NCBI GenBank assembly: GCA_000716465.1
Contig: JNWL01000001.1
Coordinates: 124,001 to 188,000 of the forward strand
Source: Streptomyces bikiniensis
GTDB taxonomy: Bacteria > Actinomycetota > Actinomycetes > Streptomycetales > Streptomycetaceae
Length of the DNA: 64,000 bases
Direction: 5' to 3'
Part shown: piece by piece, positions 43,930 through 52,536 of the stretch
How positions within the stretch are numbered: the first letter of the stretch is position 1
How the letters are laid out: each line of letters starts with the position of its first letter
Notes under the pieces: generated by a model
What the model was told of the DNA's origin: nothing
The model's input: only the letters and a program-made list of their open reading frames with translations
Databases searched by the model: none
Translations under genes and position numbers: made by a program

Positions 43930-43956
43930 TTTTGAACTGACCGGTCAGTGCAAAAA
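43929..43956. promoter_or_regulatory. 28-bp near-perfect palindrome, TetR operator candidate
   Basis: The 14-bp core ACTGACCGGTCAGT (43936-43949) is perfect. The arms TTTTTG (43929-43934) and CAAAAA (43951-43956) are also complementary, with a single mismatched pair (43935 and 43950) between arm and core. The left arm touches the start codon of the ABC-like gene, and TAGTTT on the minus strand next to the right arm could be its -10. This is an ideal autoregulatory site for the TetR protein at the end of the operon. Confidence 0.75.
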
Positions 43957-44022
43957 CTACCCTCGCGCCGCCCCCTTCGCAAAGCCGCGCCGAACCCTTC
44001 GCGAAACCGCAGGTCAGCGTGA

Positions 44023-44045
44023 TTGTCAGTGGGGGTGGGCACGAT
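44023..44045 (+). promoter_or_regulatory. PafBC-type (RecA-independent DNA-damage) promoter
   Basis: TTGTCAGTG (44023-44031), an 8-nt spacer and CACGAT (44040-44045) match the actinobacterial RecA-NDp consensus TTGTCRGTG-N8-TANNNT except for the first base of the -10. Transcription would begin near 44052, about 42 nt before the HEPN gene. Confidence 0.65.
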
Positions 44046-44093
44046 GAACGCATACGGCCACAGCGCCGTCACGCGACGACAGGAGGCTTCGTC

Positions 44094-44612
44094 ATGGCAC
44101 GTCCATCCGCAGCAGCCGCACCCCGGCGCCACCCCGTCCCCGCGCACTCCGGACCCGCTTCCGACATCCACCCCGTCTCCCGCCGCACCGCCGCCCCGCC
44201 CGCCGCCCTCGACCTCCTCGCCAAGTCCCGCGCCGGGCTCGCCGAGGCCGCCGCCCTCGACCGCCCCCACGAGCGGTACGCCACCGCCCACCTCGCCGCC
44301 CTGCGCGCCGCAGCGGCCGTGCTCGCCGCCCGGGGCACGCCCGACCCCGTGCCCCGCCGCAAGGAGCGCATACGGACCGCCTGGGAGCTCCTCGCCGAGC
44401 TGGCGCCCGAGCTGGCCGAGTGGGGCGCCCACTTCGCCGCCGGGGCGCCGCGCAGGGCCCGCGCCGAGGCGGGCATCACGAGCGCCGTCACCCCCGGGGA
44501 GGCCGACGACCTCCTCCGGGACGCCGAGCACTTCTCGCGCCTGGTCGAGCGGCTGCTCGCCCTCCGGCCGGTACTGCCCCGCGGCCCCGGGAGCGACGAC
44601 GCGGGCGGGTGA
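44094..44612 (+). CDS. SAV_6107-family HEPN-domain protein
   Basis: The 172-aa all-alpha protein contains the HEPN motif RX4H as RYATAH (Arg61-His66), the catalytic pair of HEPN ribonucleases, so an RNase activity is plausible. The N-terminal ~35 residues are Ala/Pro/Arg-rich and probably disordered. Four helices follow (LDLLAKSRAGLAEAAAL, AHLAALRAAAAVLAAR, RIRTAWELLAELAPEL, LLRDAEHFSRLVERLLAL). ATG 44094 has AGGAGG 7 nt upstream. A PafBC-type promoter precedes it, suggesting induction by DNA damage. There is no MNT nucleotidyltransferase or antitoxin beside it; the next gene is a methyltransferase with its own -10. Confidence 0.86.
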   Translation: MARPSAAAAPRRHPVPAHSGPASDIHPVSRRTAAPPAALDLLAKSRAGLAEAAALDRPHERYATAHLAALRAAAAVLAARGTPDPVPRRKERIRTAWELLAELAPELAEWGAHFAAGAPRRARAEAGITSAVTPGEADDLLRDAEHFSRLVERLLALRPVLPRGPGSDDAGG

Positions 44613-44677
44613 TCCGAAAGGCGCCACCGAGGCCATAGGGTGGGAGGTCCGTACCCGTCACCGAGGAGTCAACAGCC

Positions 44678-45466
44678 GTGCCGGACCCTTCCCCCGCCTT
44701 CGGTCGAGAGGCGACCTCCCGCCCGTCGCGCGCCTCCCTGCGCACCGCCGTCGTCTGGGACGTCCTCAAGGACGCCCTGGACCGCCGGGTCGAGGCCACC
44801 GGGAAGGACGCCCTCGATGTCCTCGACACGGGCGGCGGCTCCGGGAACTTCGCGGTGCCGGTGGCCCGCCTCGGCCACCGGGTCACCGTCGTCGACCCCA
44901 GCCCCAACGCGCTCTTCGCGCTGGAGCGCCGGGCCGCCGAGGCCGGCGTCGCCGAGCTCGTCAGCGGAGTCCAGGGGGACGTCCGGGGCCTCTTCGACGT
45001 GGTCGGGCGCGAGGGGTACGACGCCGTGCTCTGCCACGGCGTCCTGGAGTACGTGGACGACCCCGCCGAGGGCGTGCGCAACGCCGCCGCCGCGCTCCGG
45101 CCCGGCGGCAGCCTCAGCCTGCTCGCGGCCGGGGTCGGCGGCGCCGTCCTGGCCCGCGCCCTCGCCGGCCACTTCACCGAGGCCCGGCACGCCCTCACCG
45201 ACCCGGCGGGCCGCTGGGGCGCGGGCGACCCCGTGCCCCGGCGCTTCACCGCCGAGCAGCTCGCCGAGCTGGCCGACGGGGCCGGCCTGGAGGTCGGCGC
45301 CGTGCACGGCGTCCGGGTCTTCGCCGACCTCGTCCCCGGCGTCCTGGTCGACACCGAGCCGGGCGCGGCCGAGGCCCTCCTCAAGCTGGAGGCGGCCGCC
45401 GCCGAGCTGCCCTCCTTCCACGCCGTCGCCACCCAGCTGCACGTCCTCGGCGAGAAGCGGGCCTGA
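44678..45466 (+). CDS. Class I SAM-dependent methyltransferase
   Basis: The 262-aa enzyme has Rossmann motif I as VLDTGGGSGNFAVPVA, an acidic loop VTVVDPSPNAL, and CHGVLEYVDDPAEGVRN with RPGGSLSLLAAG for motifs II-III, the CmoA/UbiE-like small-molecule methyltransferase pattern. The C-terminal half includes a cap (RRFTAEQLAELADGAGL). The substrate is unknown. GTG 44678 follows GAGGAG by about 9 nt, and TAGGGT ~40 bp upstream is a possible -10. It lies 65 bp after the HEPN gene. Confidence 0.88.
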   Translation: MPDPSPAFGREATSRPSRASLRTAVVWDVLKDALDRRVEATGKDALDVLDTGGGSGNFAVPVARLGHRVTVVDPSPNALFALERRAAEAGVAELVSGVQGDVRGLFDVVGREGYDAVLCHGVLEYVDDPAEGVRNAAAALRPGGSLSLLAAGVGGAVLARALAGHFTEARHALTDPAGRWGAGDPVPRRFTAEQLAELADGAGLEVGAVHGVRVFADLVPGVLVDTEPGAAEALLKLEAAAAELPSFHAVATQLHVLGEKRA

Positions 45467-45550
45467 CCCGGGAGGCCACCCGTTCGGCGGTTCGGACCGC
45501 GGCGCTCCATGGAGTACGCCACAGCACGCCCGGTCCGGGCCCCGGCCCCG

Positions 45551-45688
45551 TATGATCGGGGGAAACCATCCGGCATGACGGACGGGGCCCCGGGGAACCA
45601 ACACCTCAGCAACCGATCCGCATGGCGGCCCGGATTGGCTATTCGGCATTGTGGGCGGGTTTCACGGGGGCGATTCCCTGCCTATCCT
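45551..45688 (+). promoter_or_regulatory. Two candidate promoters and leader of the DUF3040 gene
   Basis: TATGAT (45551-45556) and, nearer the gene, TTCACG (45661-45666)-16 nt-TATCCT (45683-45688) are both promoter-like. The first would give a ~175-nt leader with GGGGCCCCGGGG-type self-complementarity around 45586-45600. I recognise no riboswitch family in it. Confidence 0.4.
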
Positions 45689-45738
45689 GAAAGGGCCGCA
45701 AACCGGTCGCCCCCGCGGCCGACGACTAGGAGGACTCC

Positions 45739-46140
45739 GTGCCGCTCTCGGAGCACGAGCAGCGAATGCTCGAGCAGATGGAGCGAGCGCTGTACGCCGA
45801 AGATCCCAAGTTCGCGACAGCGCTCGAGGGAAGCGGACTGCGTACGTACACCCGGCGACGGGTTTACCAGGCAGTCGCCGGCTTCCTGGTGGGTATCGCG
45901 CTCCTCATGGCCGGAATGGTCGCACAGCAGATCTGGATCAGCGTGGTGGGATTCCTCGTCATGCTGGGCTGCGCGGTCCTGGCGGTCACCGGATGGCGCA
46001 AGGCGCCGAAGCCGGGCGAGCAGCAGGTTCCGGGCGGACCGGCGGCCGGCGGCCGTCAGACCCGGCAGCGACGCCCCATGATGAACCGGATCGAAGAGCG
46101 GTGGCAGCGCCGCCGCGACGAACAGGGCGGCGGCCACTGA
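45739..46140 (+). CDS. DUF3040 membrane protein
   Basis: The 133-aa protein begins PLSEHEQRMLEQMERALYAEDPKFA, the DUF3040 signature helix, followed by two transmembrane helices (VYQAVAGFLVGIALLMAGMVA and IWISVVGFLVMLGCAVLAV) and a basic C-terminal tail (RIEERWQRRRDEQ). DUF3040 proteins are actinobacterial, of unknown function, and usually encoded close to the dcw cluster, as here. GTG 45739 follows AGGAGG. Confidence 0.88.
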   Translation: MPLSEHEQRMLEQMERALYAEDPKFATALEGSGLRTYTRRRVYQAVAGFLVGIALLMAGMVAQQIWISVVGFLVMLGCAVLAVTGWRKAPKPGEQQVPGGPAAGGRQTRQRRPMMNRIEERWQRRRDEQGGGH

Positions 46141-46179
46141 CGGCCCCCTGAGCGGAAGCCCCGCACCCCCGGCGACACC

Positions 46180-46226
46180 GAGCCCCGCAGAGCCGCGCTC
46201 CCGAGCGCAGCGGCCCTGCGGGGCTC
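46180..46226 (+). terminator. First hairpin after DUF3040
   Basis: GAGCCCCGCAG (46180-46190) pairs with CTGCGGGGCTC (46216-46226). A smaller GCGCTC/GAGCGC hairpin lies within the loop. Confidence 0.65.
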
Positions 46227-46278
46227 GTCCGTGCCGGGGCCCGGCGGTGCAGCGGGCCGTGGCGGTACGAGCAGTACG

Positions 46279-46328
46279 AAAAGGGGGAGGGGCCGGAGTC
46301 CGAAAGGACTCCGGCCCCTCCCCCTTTT
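46279..46328. terminator. Bidirectional terminator, 23-bp perfect stem with GAAA tetraloop
   Basis: Bases 46279-46301 pair perfectly with 46306-46328 around a GAAA tetraloop. The stem begins AAAAGGGGG and ends CCCCCTTTT, giving a U-tract in both directions. It lies between the convergent DUF3040 and transglutaminase genes. Confidence 0.92.
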
Positions 46329-46345
46329 CCGGTTTTCCGGCTGTC

Positions 46346-48835
46346 TCAGCCCGCCCCGTGCGGTGCCCGCCGGAAGCGGGCCGTCAGGGCGTCGCGGCGC
46401 TCGGACCAGCGGGCCGCCACCGACGCCCAGCGGGCCGAGGCCGCCCAGCGGACCCGGACCGCCGAGCGGGGGGCGAGCAGGGCGCGGAGACGGGTGCGAC
46501 GGTTCGCGCCCGCGTGGAAGCCCGCCCGGACCCGACCGGCCTCCTCGGCCAGGTCGGCGACCGGCTGCGGCCGGGGCGCGTACAGCACCTCCTCCACCGC
46601 CCGTGCCACCCGGTGCACCGCGTCGGCGGACTCGCCCCGCAGTTCGCCCAGGCGCACGATCCGCGCCGCCGCCCCGCGCGGTGTCTGCGACTCGTCCGGC
46701 TCGACCCCGTAGTCCCAGGCCGTGTCGTTGATCTCCCGCCAGACCGCGAGCGTCCGTGCCGCCGTCCCCCCGGCGCCCCGCGCCGAGGACCGCCCGGGCC
46801 TCCCGTCAGGGGGCGCCGGTCCGGACGGCACGGCCGCCGCCTCCTCCGCGTCCCACGCCCCGGCCGGCCCGAGCCGCCGGGCGCGGGCCCTGCTCCGCCA
46901 GAACAGCGGAAGCAGCGGCAGGACCAGGACCAGGGCCACGCCCACGACGACCAGGGCCGTGCCCAGCAGGTCGGGACCGGAGTCGTCCGGGGCCGCCTCG
47001 ACCGCCGCCTGCTCCGAGCCGCACTCACCGAGCCTGCGCATCTGCGGCGTGCAGCTCTCCGGGGCGCTCGGCGCGGCGGACGGCTGCGCCGAGGCGCTCT
47101 GCTGCGGCTGCGCGGGCCCGGTGGCCGAGCCCGACGGTGTGGCCGGCCGGGCGTACGCCGGGGTGGAGCCCCGCGCCGGGGTCGGCTCGAACCGCGTCCA
47201 GCCCGCCCCCTCGAAGTACAGCTCCGGCCACGCGTGCGCGTCCCGGATGCCGACCGACACCGAGCCGTCGCTCTGCGGCGTGCCCGGCATGAAGCCCACG
47301 GCCACCCGGGCCGGGATGCCGAGCGTGCGGGCCATCGCCGCCATCGAGAAGGAGAAGTGGATGCAGAAGCCCTCCTTGTCCTTCAGGAAGCGGGAGATCG
47401 CCTGCACCCCGGTGCCCGACTGCACGTCCACGTCGTAGCGGAAGCCGCCGTCCCGGGCGAACCAGTCCTGGAGCCTCACGGCCCGCTCGTAGTCGTTGCG
47501 CGCGCCCCCGGTCACCTTCAGGGCCGTCGCCTTCACGTCGGCCGGCAGGGAAGCGGGCACCTCGGTGTACTCGCGGCGCAGCTTCTCCGGGACGGCCCCG
47601 GCGGCGGCCAGCTGCTCCGCCGTCGGCCGCACGTCCAGGCTGGTGACCTGGTAGCGGGCGCCCCGGGTGGTCTGCTTGTCGTCGCCGACCAGCATCCGGC
47701 CGGCCGGCTCGTACCGCCAGCGCCCCTCGACGTCGACCCGGGAGGCCGGGAACGGCATCGGCAGCCACTTCTGCTCGTAGTTCTCGGAGGCGACGAAGTT
47801 GCCGGTCACCTCGGTGACCCGGACGCCCTGCGCGAGCCCCTCCGGCCACGGCAGCCGCTCCGGCACGTCCTCGATCGGGCGGACCGAGGACTTCCACGAG
47901 AGGCCGTCGAACCGGTCGAGCGCGACCAGCCGCAGGTACATGCCGCTGGTGTCGGAGGCGTTGGTCCGGTAGCGCAGCACCTCCCGGTCGTCCTGCTGGC
48001 GCAGGTCGTCCTGGAGGGAGACCAGCGGGTTCACGGTGGAGATCGTGCCGCCCTTGCCGGCGCCCCCGGACCCCCCGCCGCCCCCGCCCGCGAGCAGGCC
48101 GCCGCTCAGACCGGGCAGCGCGAACGGCACCACCAGCGCGACCCCCAGGGCCACGGCCCCGATCCGGCGCCCGGTGCGGACCGGCGCGAAGTCCTGACCG
48201 CCGCTGCCGACGGTGGTGCCGGGCCGCCCGGTGCGCTGGACGCCGCCGAAGACCCGTCCCCACTGCGAGAGCCGGTCCCGGCCCTCGGCGAGGAGCAGCA
48301 GCAGATAGCCGGTGCCCGCCAGGAGGAACCAGAGCCACCCCGCGCCGCCGCCGGAGAGGCCGGCCGCCACCGAGTACAGGGCGAGCAGCGGCAGACCGGC
48401 CGGGGCCGCCTTGCGGAAGGTGACCGCGAGGGCGTCCACCAGGAGCCCGATCACGACCGTGCCGCCGACCAGCATGAGCCGGATGCCCTCGGTGTCCGGC
48501 GCGGGGACCGCGTACCGGCCGACGTCCTCGGCGCCCGCCCGGAACAGCTCGACGGCGTGCGTCACGGCCTCCGGCCCGGGGAAGAGCCGGAGGACCGCCT
48601 GCTCGGGGGTGAAGATCGCGGTCAGCGCGAGCAGCGCGACCGCCGTCTGGGCGAGGAGGGGCAGCGGCCGGGCCGACGAGAACCGCCGGACCAGCGTGCC
48701 CGCCCCGCTGACCAGGGCGAGCACGAAGGCCGCCGTGAAGATCCAGGTCGCCGGCTTGACCAGCGGGAGCAGGGCTCCGGCCGCCATCAGGGTGGCGGCC
48801 CAGGAGGCCGACGTTAGCCGTGCGCGCCCGCTCAT
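46346..48835 (-). CDS. TgpA-like membrane transglutaminase (DUF3488)
   Basis: The 829-aa protein has six to seven N-terminal transmembrane helices (residues about 10-245), a Gly-rich linker and a periplasm-side transglutaminase domain. Cys lies in EGFCIHFSFSMAAMAR and His in RDAHAWPELYF; the acidic position is GWTRFEPTP. Another helix (LLGTALVVVGVALVLVLPLL) and a cytoplasmic DUF4129-like tail (TLAVWREINDTAWDYGV) follow. TgpA-type proteins are encoded with MoxR ATPases and DUF58 proteins, exactly as here. The start ATG overlaps the DUF58 stop (ATGA). The substrate and reaction, cross-linking or proteolysis, are unknown. Confidence 0.9.
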   Translation of the reverse strand: MSGRARLTSASWAATLMAAGALLPLVKPATWIFTAAFVLALVSGAGTLVRRFSSARPLPLLAQTAVALLALTAIFTPEQAVLRLFPGPEAVTHAVELFRAGAEDVGRYAVPAPDTEGIRLMLVGGTVVIGLLVDALAVTFRKAAPAGLPLLALYSVAAGLSGGGAGWLWFLLAGTGYLLLLLAEGRDRLSQWGRVFGGVQRTGRPGTTVGSGGQDFAPVRTGRRIGAVALGVALVVPFALPGLSGGLLAGGGGGGSGGAGKGGTISTVNPLVSLQDDLRQQDDREVLRYRTNASDTSGMYLRLVALDRFDGLSWKSSVRPIEDVPERLPWPEGLAQGVRVTEVTGNFVASENYEQKWLPMPFPASRVDVEGRWRYEPAGRMLVGDDKQTTRGARYQVTSLDVRPTAEQLAAAGAVPEKLRREYTEVPASLPADVKATALKVTGGARNDYERAVRLQDWFARDGGFRYDVDVQSGTGVQAISRFLKDKEGFCIHFSFSMAAMARTLGIPARVAVGFMPGTPQSDGSVSVGIRDAHAWPELYFEGAGWTRFEPTPARGSTPAYARPATPSGSATGPAQPQQSASAQPSAAPSAPESCTPQMRRLGECGSEQAAVEAAPDDSGPDLLGTALVVVGVALVLVLPLLPLFWRSRARARRLGPAGAWDAEEAAAVPSGPAPPDGRPGRSSARGAGGTAARTLAVWREINDTAWDYGVEPDESQTPRGAAARIVRLGELRGESADAVHRVARAVEEVLYAPRPQPVADLAEEAGRVRAGFHAGANRRTRLRALLAPRSAVRVRWAASARWASVAARWSERRDALTARFRRAPHGAG

Positions 48836-50186
48836 GCCCGCCCTCCGTGGGGAGTGTCGGCGCCGGCCTCCGCGTGGACGCCGGCCGCCTGCTGCCACAG
48901 GTCGGGGAGCCGCGCCCCGGGCGGCACGGCGATCGCCGTCCAGCCCGCCTCGCGCAGCTGCCGCACCCGGTTCCCGGCCGCCCCGGAGACCGGGCCGCCG
49001 TTCAGCCAGGCGCCGGAGTCCAGGACGAAGGCGACGGCCGCGCCGGCGCGCCCCCGGGTCCGGGCGACGAGCGAGGCCTGCTCCTCGTCAAGGTCGCCGA
49101 GGAAGGCGACGAGCAGTTCGTCGCCGCCGGCCCGCAGCACGTCGGAGGCGCGCGAGAGACCGGCCCCCTCGGAGTGGTCCACGACCGCGAGGGCGTCCAT
49201 CATCAGGCCGGCCGAGTCGGCCGGGTCCTGCACCGCGCCGCCGAAGCCCTCGGCGCCCCCCTCGCCGGGGACCGCGCTGCCGGTGTCGGTGAGCAGCCGG
49301 ACCGTGTAGCCGCGCTCCAGCATGTGAACGAGCGCGGAGGCGGCGCCGGAGACCGCCCACTCGAAGGCGGAGTCGGGACCCGCGCCCCGGTAGCCCACCC
49401 CCCGGGTGTCGAGCAGGACGGTGCAGCGGGCCCGCTGCGGCTGCTCCTCGCGGCGGACCATCAGCTCGCCGTAGCGGGCGGTGGAGCGCCAGTGCACCCG
49501 GCGCAGGTCGTCGCCGTGGCGGTAGGCGCGGGGGATGACGTCGTCGTCGCCGGCGAGGGCGAGCGTGCGCTGCCGTCCCTCGCCGTACCCGGCGGCCTCG
49601 CCGAAGAGCCCGACCGGCGGCAGGGCCTCGGTCCTGGGCACGACGGTGAGGGTGTCGTACGCGCTGAAGGAGCGGGTCAGCTCGCACATCCCGAAGGGGT
49701 CGCTCAGCCGCAGCTGGAGCGGTCCGAGCGGGAAGCGGCCGCGCAGGTCCGAGCGGACCCGGTAGGACACCTCGCGCCGCCCGCCCGCCTCGACCCGGTC
49801 CAGGACGAAGCGGGGCCGGGACCCCAGCATGTACGGCACGTGGTCCTGGAGCATGAGCAGCCCGGTGGGCAGCTTGGAGACGTTCTCCATCCGCAGCCGG
49901 ACCCGGGCCTCGGTGCCCGTCTCCACCCGCTGGGGGGTGAGCAGACGCGAGGTCGCGACCCGGTAGCGGGTCCGGTGCAGCACGAGGACGCAGATCAGCG
50001 GCAGGACGGCGAGCAGCAGCCCGACGCGCAGCAGATCCGCCTGGCCGAGGACGTACGCGCAGACGGCGGCGGCCACCCCGGCGGCGAGGAAGGACCGGCC
50101 GCGCGTGGTGAGGCCGCTCAGGGCGGCCCGCGGCCCGCCCCGGTCGGCGTCGCCCCGCGGCCCGTCCGGCACGGCGGCGCTGCTCA

Positions 50187-50187
<1 letters not shown>
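48832..50187 (-). CDS. DUF58 domain protein
   Basis: The 451-aa protein has two N-terminal helices (FLAAGVAAAVCAYVLGQ and LRVGLLLAVLPLICVLVL), a beta-rich region with RTRYRVATSRLL and YRVRSDLRGRFPLGPLQLRL, and the DUF58 core (YRHGDDLRRVHWRSTARYGELMVRRE). A VWA-like C-terminal part follows. In MoxR operons the DUF58 protein is thought to couple the AAA+ ATPase to the membrane client. It overlaps the moxR stop (TGATG) and the transglutaminase start (ATGA), so all three are coupled. GTG 50190 is an alternative start. Confidence 0.9.
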
Positions 50188-51206
<1,019 letters not shown>

Positions 51207-51575
51207 CCGGCCCTCCTCGGCCTTCCGAAACACATGGACACCCGCCCCCGGTGGGATCTTCGTGAGGTGTCCACCCGGGCATTCTTGTTGGCGTGGCCGG
51301 GTCGTGTCACTCGGCTGCCGACAAGTACGGAGGAAATGCCGGAGTTTCGACCGCTTGGGCCTGTCCGGCGGATCATGGCCGGGCCCGCGACGCCCGGCAC
51401 GGCGCCTCGCCGCGTTGCCGAAACGCCCCGACAGCTCCGCTGTCGAGACGCTCCGGCGCCTTGCGAGCCACCGCACCGGACGCCGCGGCCCACCCGACCC
51501 TGATCCGCCGGACAGGCCCAAGCCCGGCCGGCCGGGCCCGATCGGTTCAGGCCCGGCCGACCGGGCCCGGTGGGT
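51207..51575. other. moxR upstream region carrying a MITE-like insertion
   Basis: This 369-bp gap contains the moxR leader with an inverted pair TGGACACC (51235-51242) and GGTGTCCA (51266-51273), then the MITE-like element (51354-51522). Two GGTTCAGGCCCGGCCG direct repeats (about 51544-51590) follow before the carbonic anhydrase stop codon. Confidence 0.7.
51354..51522. mobile_element. MITE-like element with 22-bp perfect terminal inverted repeats
   Basis: The 169-bp element begins CTTGGGCCTGTCCGG and ends with its perfect 22-bp complement (51354-51375 and 51501-51522). The interior has no ORF and several hairpins, including GACAGC-TCC-GCTGTC. The GGCCTGTCCGGCGGATC terminus also occurs at 6583-6600. 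From memory, near-identical elements are dispersed in many Streptomyces chromosomes, so it is probably a non-autonomous transposable element moved by a transposase elsewhere. No clear target-site duplication is visible. Confidence 0.75.
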
Positions 51576-52139
51576 TCAGGCCCGGCCGGCGGCGGGGGCG
51601 TCCGACGGGTCGATCTCGCGCAACAGGCCGGTCGTCACGTCGAAGACGAAGCCACGCACGTCGTCGGTGTGCAGCAGGAAGGGGGAGGTCCGCACCCGCT
51701 GCATCGACTGCCGGACGTCCTGGTCCACGTCGCGGAAGGCCTCGACCGCCCAGGCCGGACGCTGGCCGACCTCCATCTCCAGCTCGTGCCGGAACTCCTC
51801 GGTGAGCGATTCCAGACCGCAGCCGGTGTGGTGGATCAGGACCACGCTGCGCGTCTTCAGGGCGCGCTGGCTGATGGTGAGGGAGCGGATCACGTCGTCG
51901 GTGACCACGCCGCCCGCGTTGCGGATGGTGTGGCAGTCGCCGAGTTCGAGGCCGAGGGCCGCGTGCAGGTCGAGGCGGGCGTCCATGCAGGCGACGACGG
52001 CGACGCCCAGCACGGGGCGCGCGTCCATCCCCGGGTCGGTGAAGTCGGAGGCGTAGCGTTCGTTCGCCGCGACGAGGCGGTCGGTGACCGTGGAACCGGT
52101 CGGTACGGCTTCGGCGGCGGGGTGCGCGGAGGTCGTCAT
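51576..52139 (-). CDS. Beta-class carbonic anhydrase
   Basis: The 187-aa zinc enzyme hydrates CO2. The zinc ligands are in ACMDARLDL (Cys and the Asp/Arg dyad) and HHTGCG (His and Cys). IRNAGGVVTDDVIRSL completes the active site. Length fits the short actinobacterial beta class. The ATG at 52139 is preceded by TAACGT with a 7-nt spacer, implying leaderless transcription. It is divergent from rsmH. Confidence 0.93.
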   Translation of the reverse strand: MTTSAHPAAEAVPTGSTVTDRLVAANERYASDFTDPGMDARPVLGVAVVACMDARLDLHAALGLELGDCHTIRNAGGVVTDDVIRSLTISQRALKTRSVVLIHHTGCGLESLTEEFRHELEMEVGQRPAWAVEAFRDVDQDVRQSMQRVRTSPFLLHTDDVRGFVFDVTTGLLREIDPSDAPAAGRA

Positions 52140-52146
52140 GGTTCAG

Positions 52147-52152
52147 ACGTTA
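52147..52152 (-). promoter_or_regulatory. -10 hexamer of putative leaderless promoter
   Basis: TAACGT on the minus strand lies 7 nt before the carbonic anhydrase ATG at 52139. Confidence 0.5.
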
Positions 52153-52314
52153 ACGGGCACGGACCTCCCCGGCCCGCTGTGAGAGGGGACAAAGAACGTC
52201 AATGAACCTTGTTGTGAGCTAATCCACAGGGGGCGGGAGGCACGCCCCGAACGAGTGAGCCGCCCGGAATGTCCCCCGGGACCGCCGGGGCCGTGCGACG
52301 CGCCAGCGGGTTGA

Positions 52315-52342
52315 TTGACCGGCGGGGCCCGTGGACTAAAGT
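52315..52342 (+). promoter_or_regulatory. dcw cluster promoter
   Basis: TTGACC (52315-52320), a 16-bp spacer and TAAAGT (52337-52342) form the best sigma-70-type promoter in the window, about 195 bp before rsmH. Confidence 0.7.
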
Positions 52343-52344
52343 GG

Positions 52345-52536
52345 CGCGGAGTCCACGGAGACAACGAGCGGTTTCCGCGGTTTCTCCCCCGTGTGCGCGG
52401 CGGTACCCACGGCTCGGCCTCCTCCCGCTCGCCGGTCGGCCCGCGCGCCCCTCCGGCGCCGGACGACCGCTTCTCCCCCGGCGAGCGGGCGGGGACCCGG
52501 CGGTACGTGCCCCCGTGCCCGACCCGAGAGGGCGCA
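52345..52536 (+). ncRNA. Structured 5' leader of rsmH (candidate mraW RNA motif)
   Basis: The ~190-nt leader contains a 12-bp perfect stem, CCCGCTCGCCGG (52424-52435) with CCGGCGAGCGGG (52478-52489), enclosing a CCGGCGCCGG palindrome. Further upstream is a GCGG-TTT-CCGC hairpin. An actinobacterial mraW (rsmH) RNA motif has been described at this position; I cannot align to it here, so assignment is by location and structure only. Confidence 0.45.

Larger units (their letters stand above)
52140..52536. other. Divergent carbonic anhydrase / rsmH intergenic region
   Basis: This 397-bp gap holds the carbonic anhydrase -10 (52147-52152), the dcw promoter (52315-52342) and a ~190-nt structured rsmH leader. 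No mraZ-like ORF is present. Confidence 0.7.

Noticed and set aside
44044..44093. Short upstream reading frame starting at the ATG overlapping the PafBC-type -10
   Set aside because: It has no ribosome-binding site, starts at the -10 element and continues only as an out-of-frame shadow of the HEPN gene.
45560..45640. SAM-type riboswitch ahead of the methyltransferase/DUF3040 region
   Set aside because: No conserved SAM-I, SAM-II or SAM-IV core could be recognised, and the downstream gene has no methionine link.
51207..51521. N-terminal extension of MoxR through the upstream region
   Set aside because: The in-frame extension runs through a MITE-like repeat and lacks an RBS; GTG 51206 has a strong AGGAGGG and gives a standard-length MoxR.
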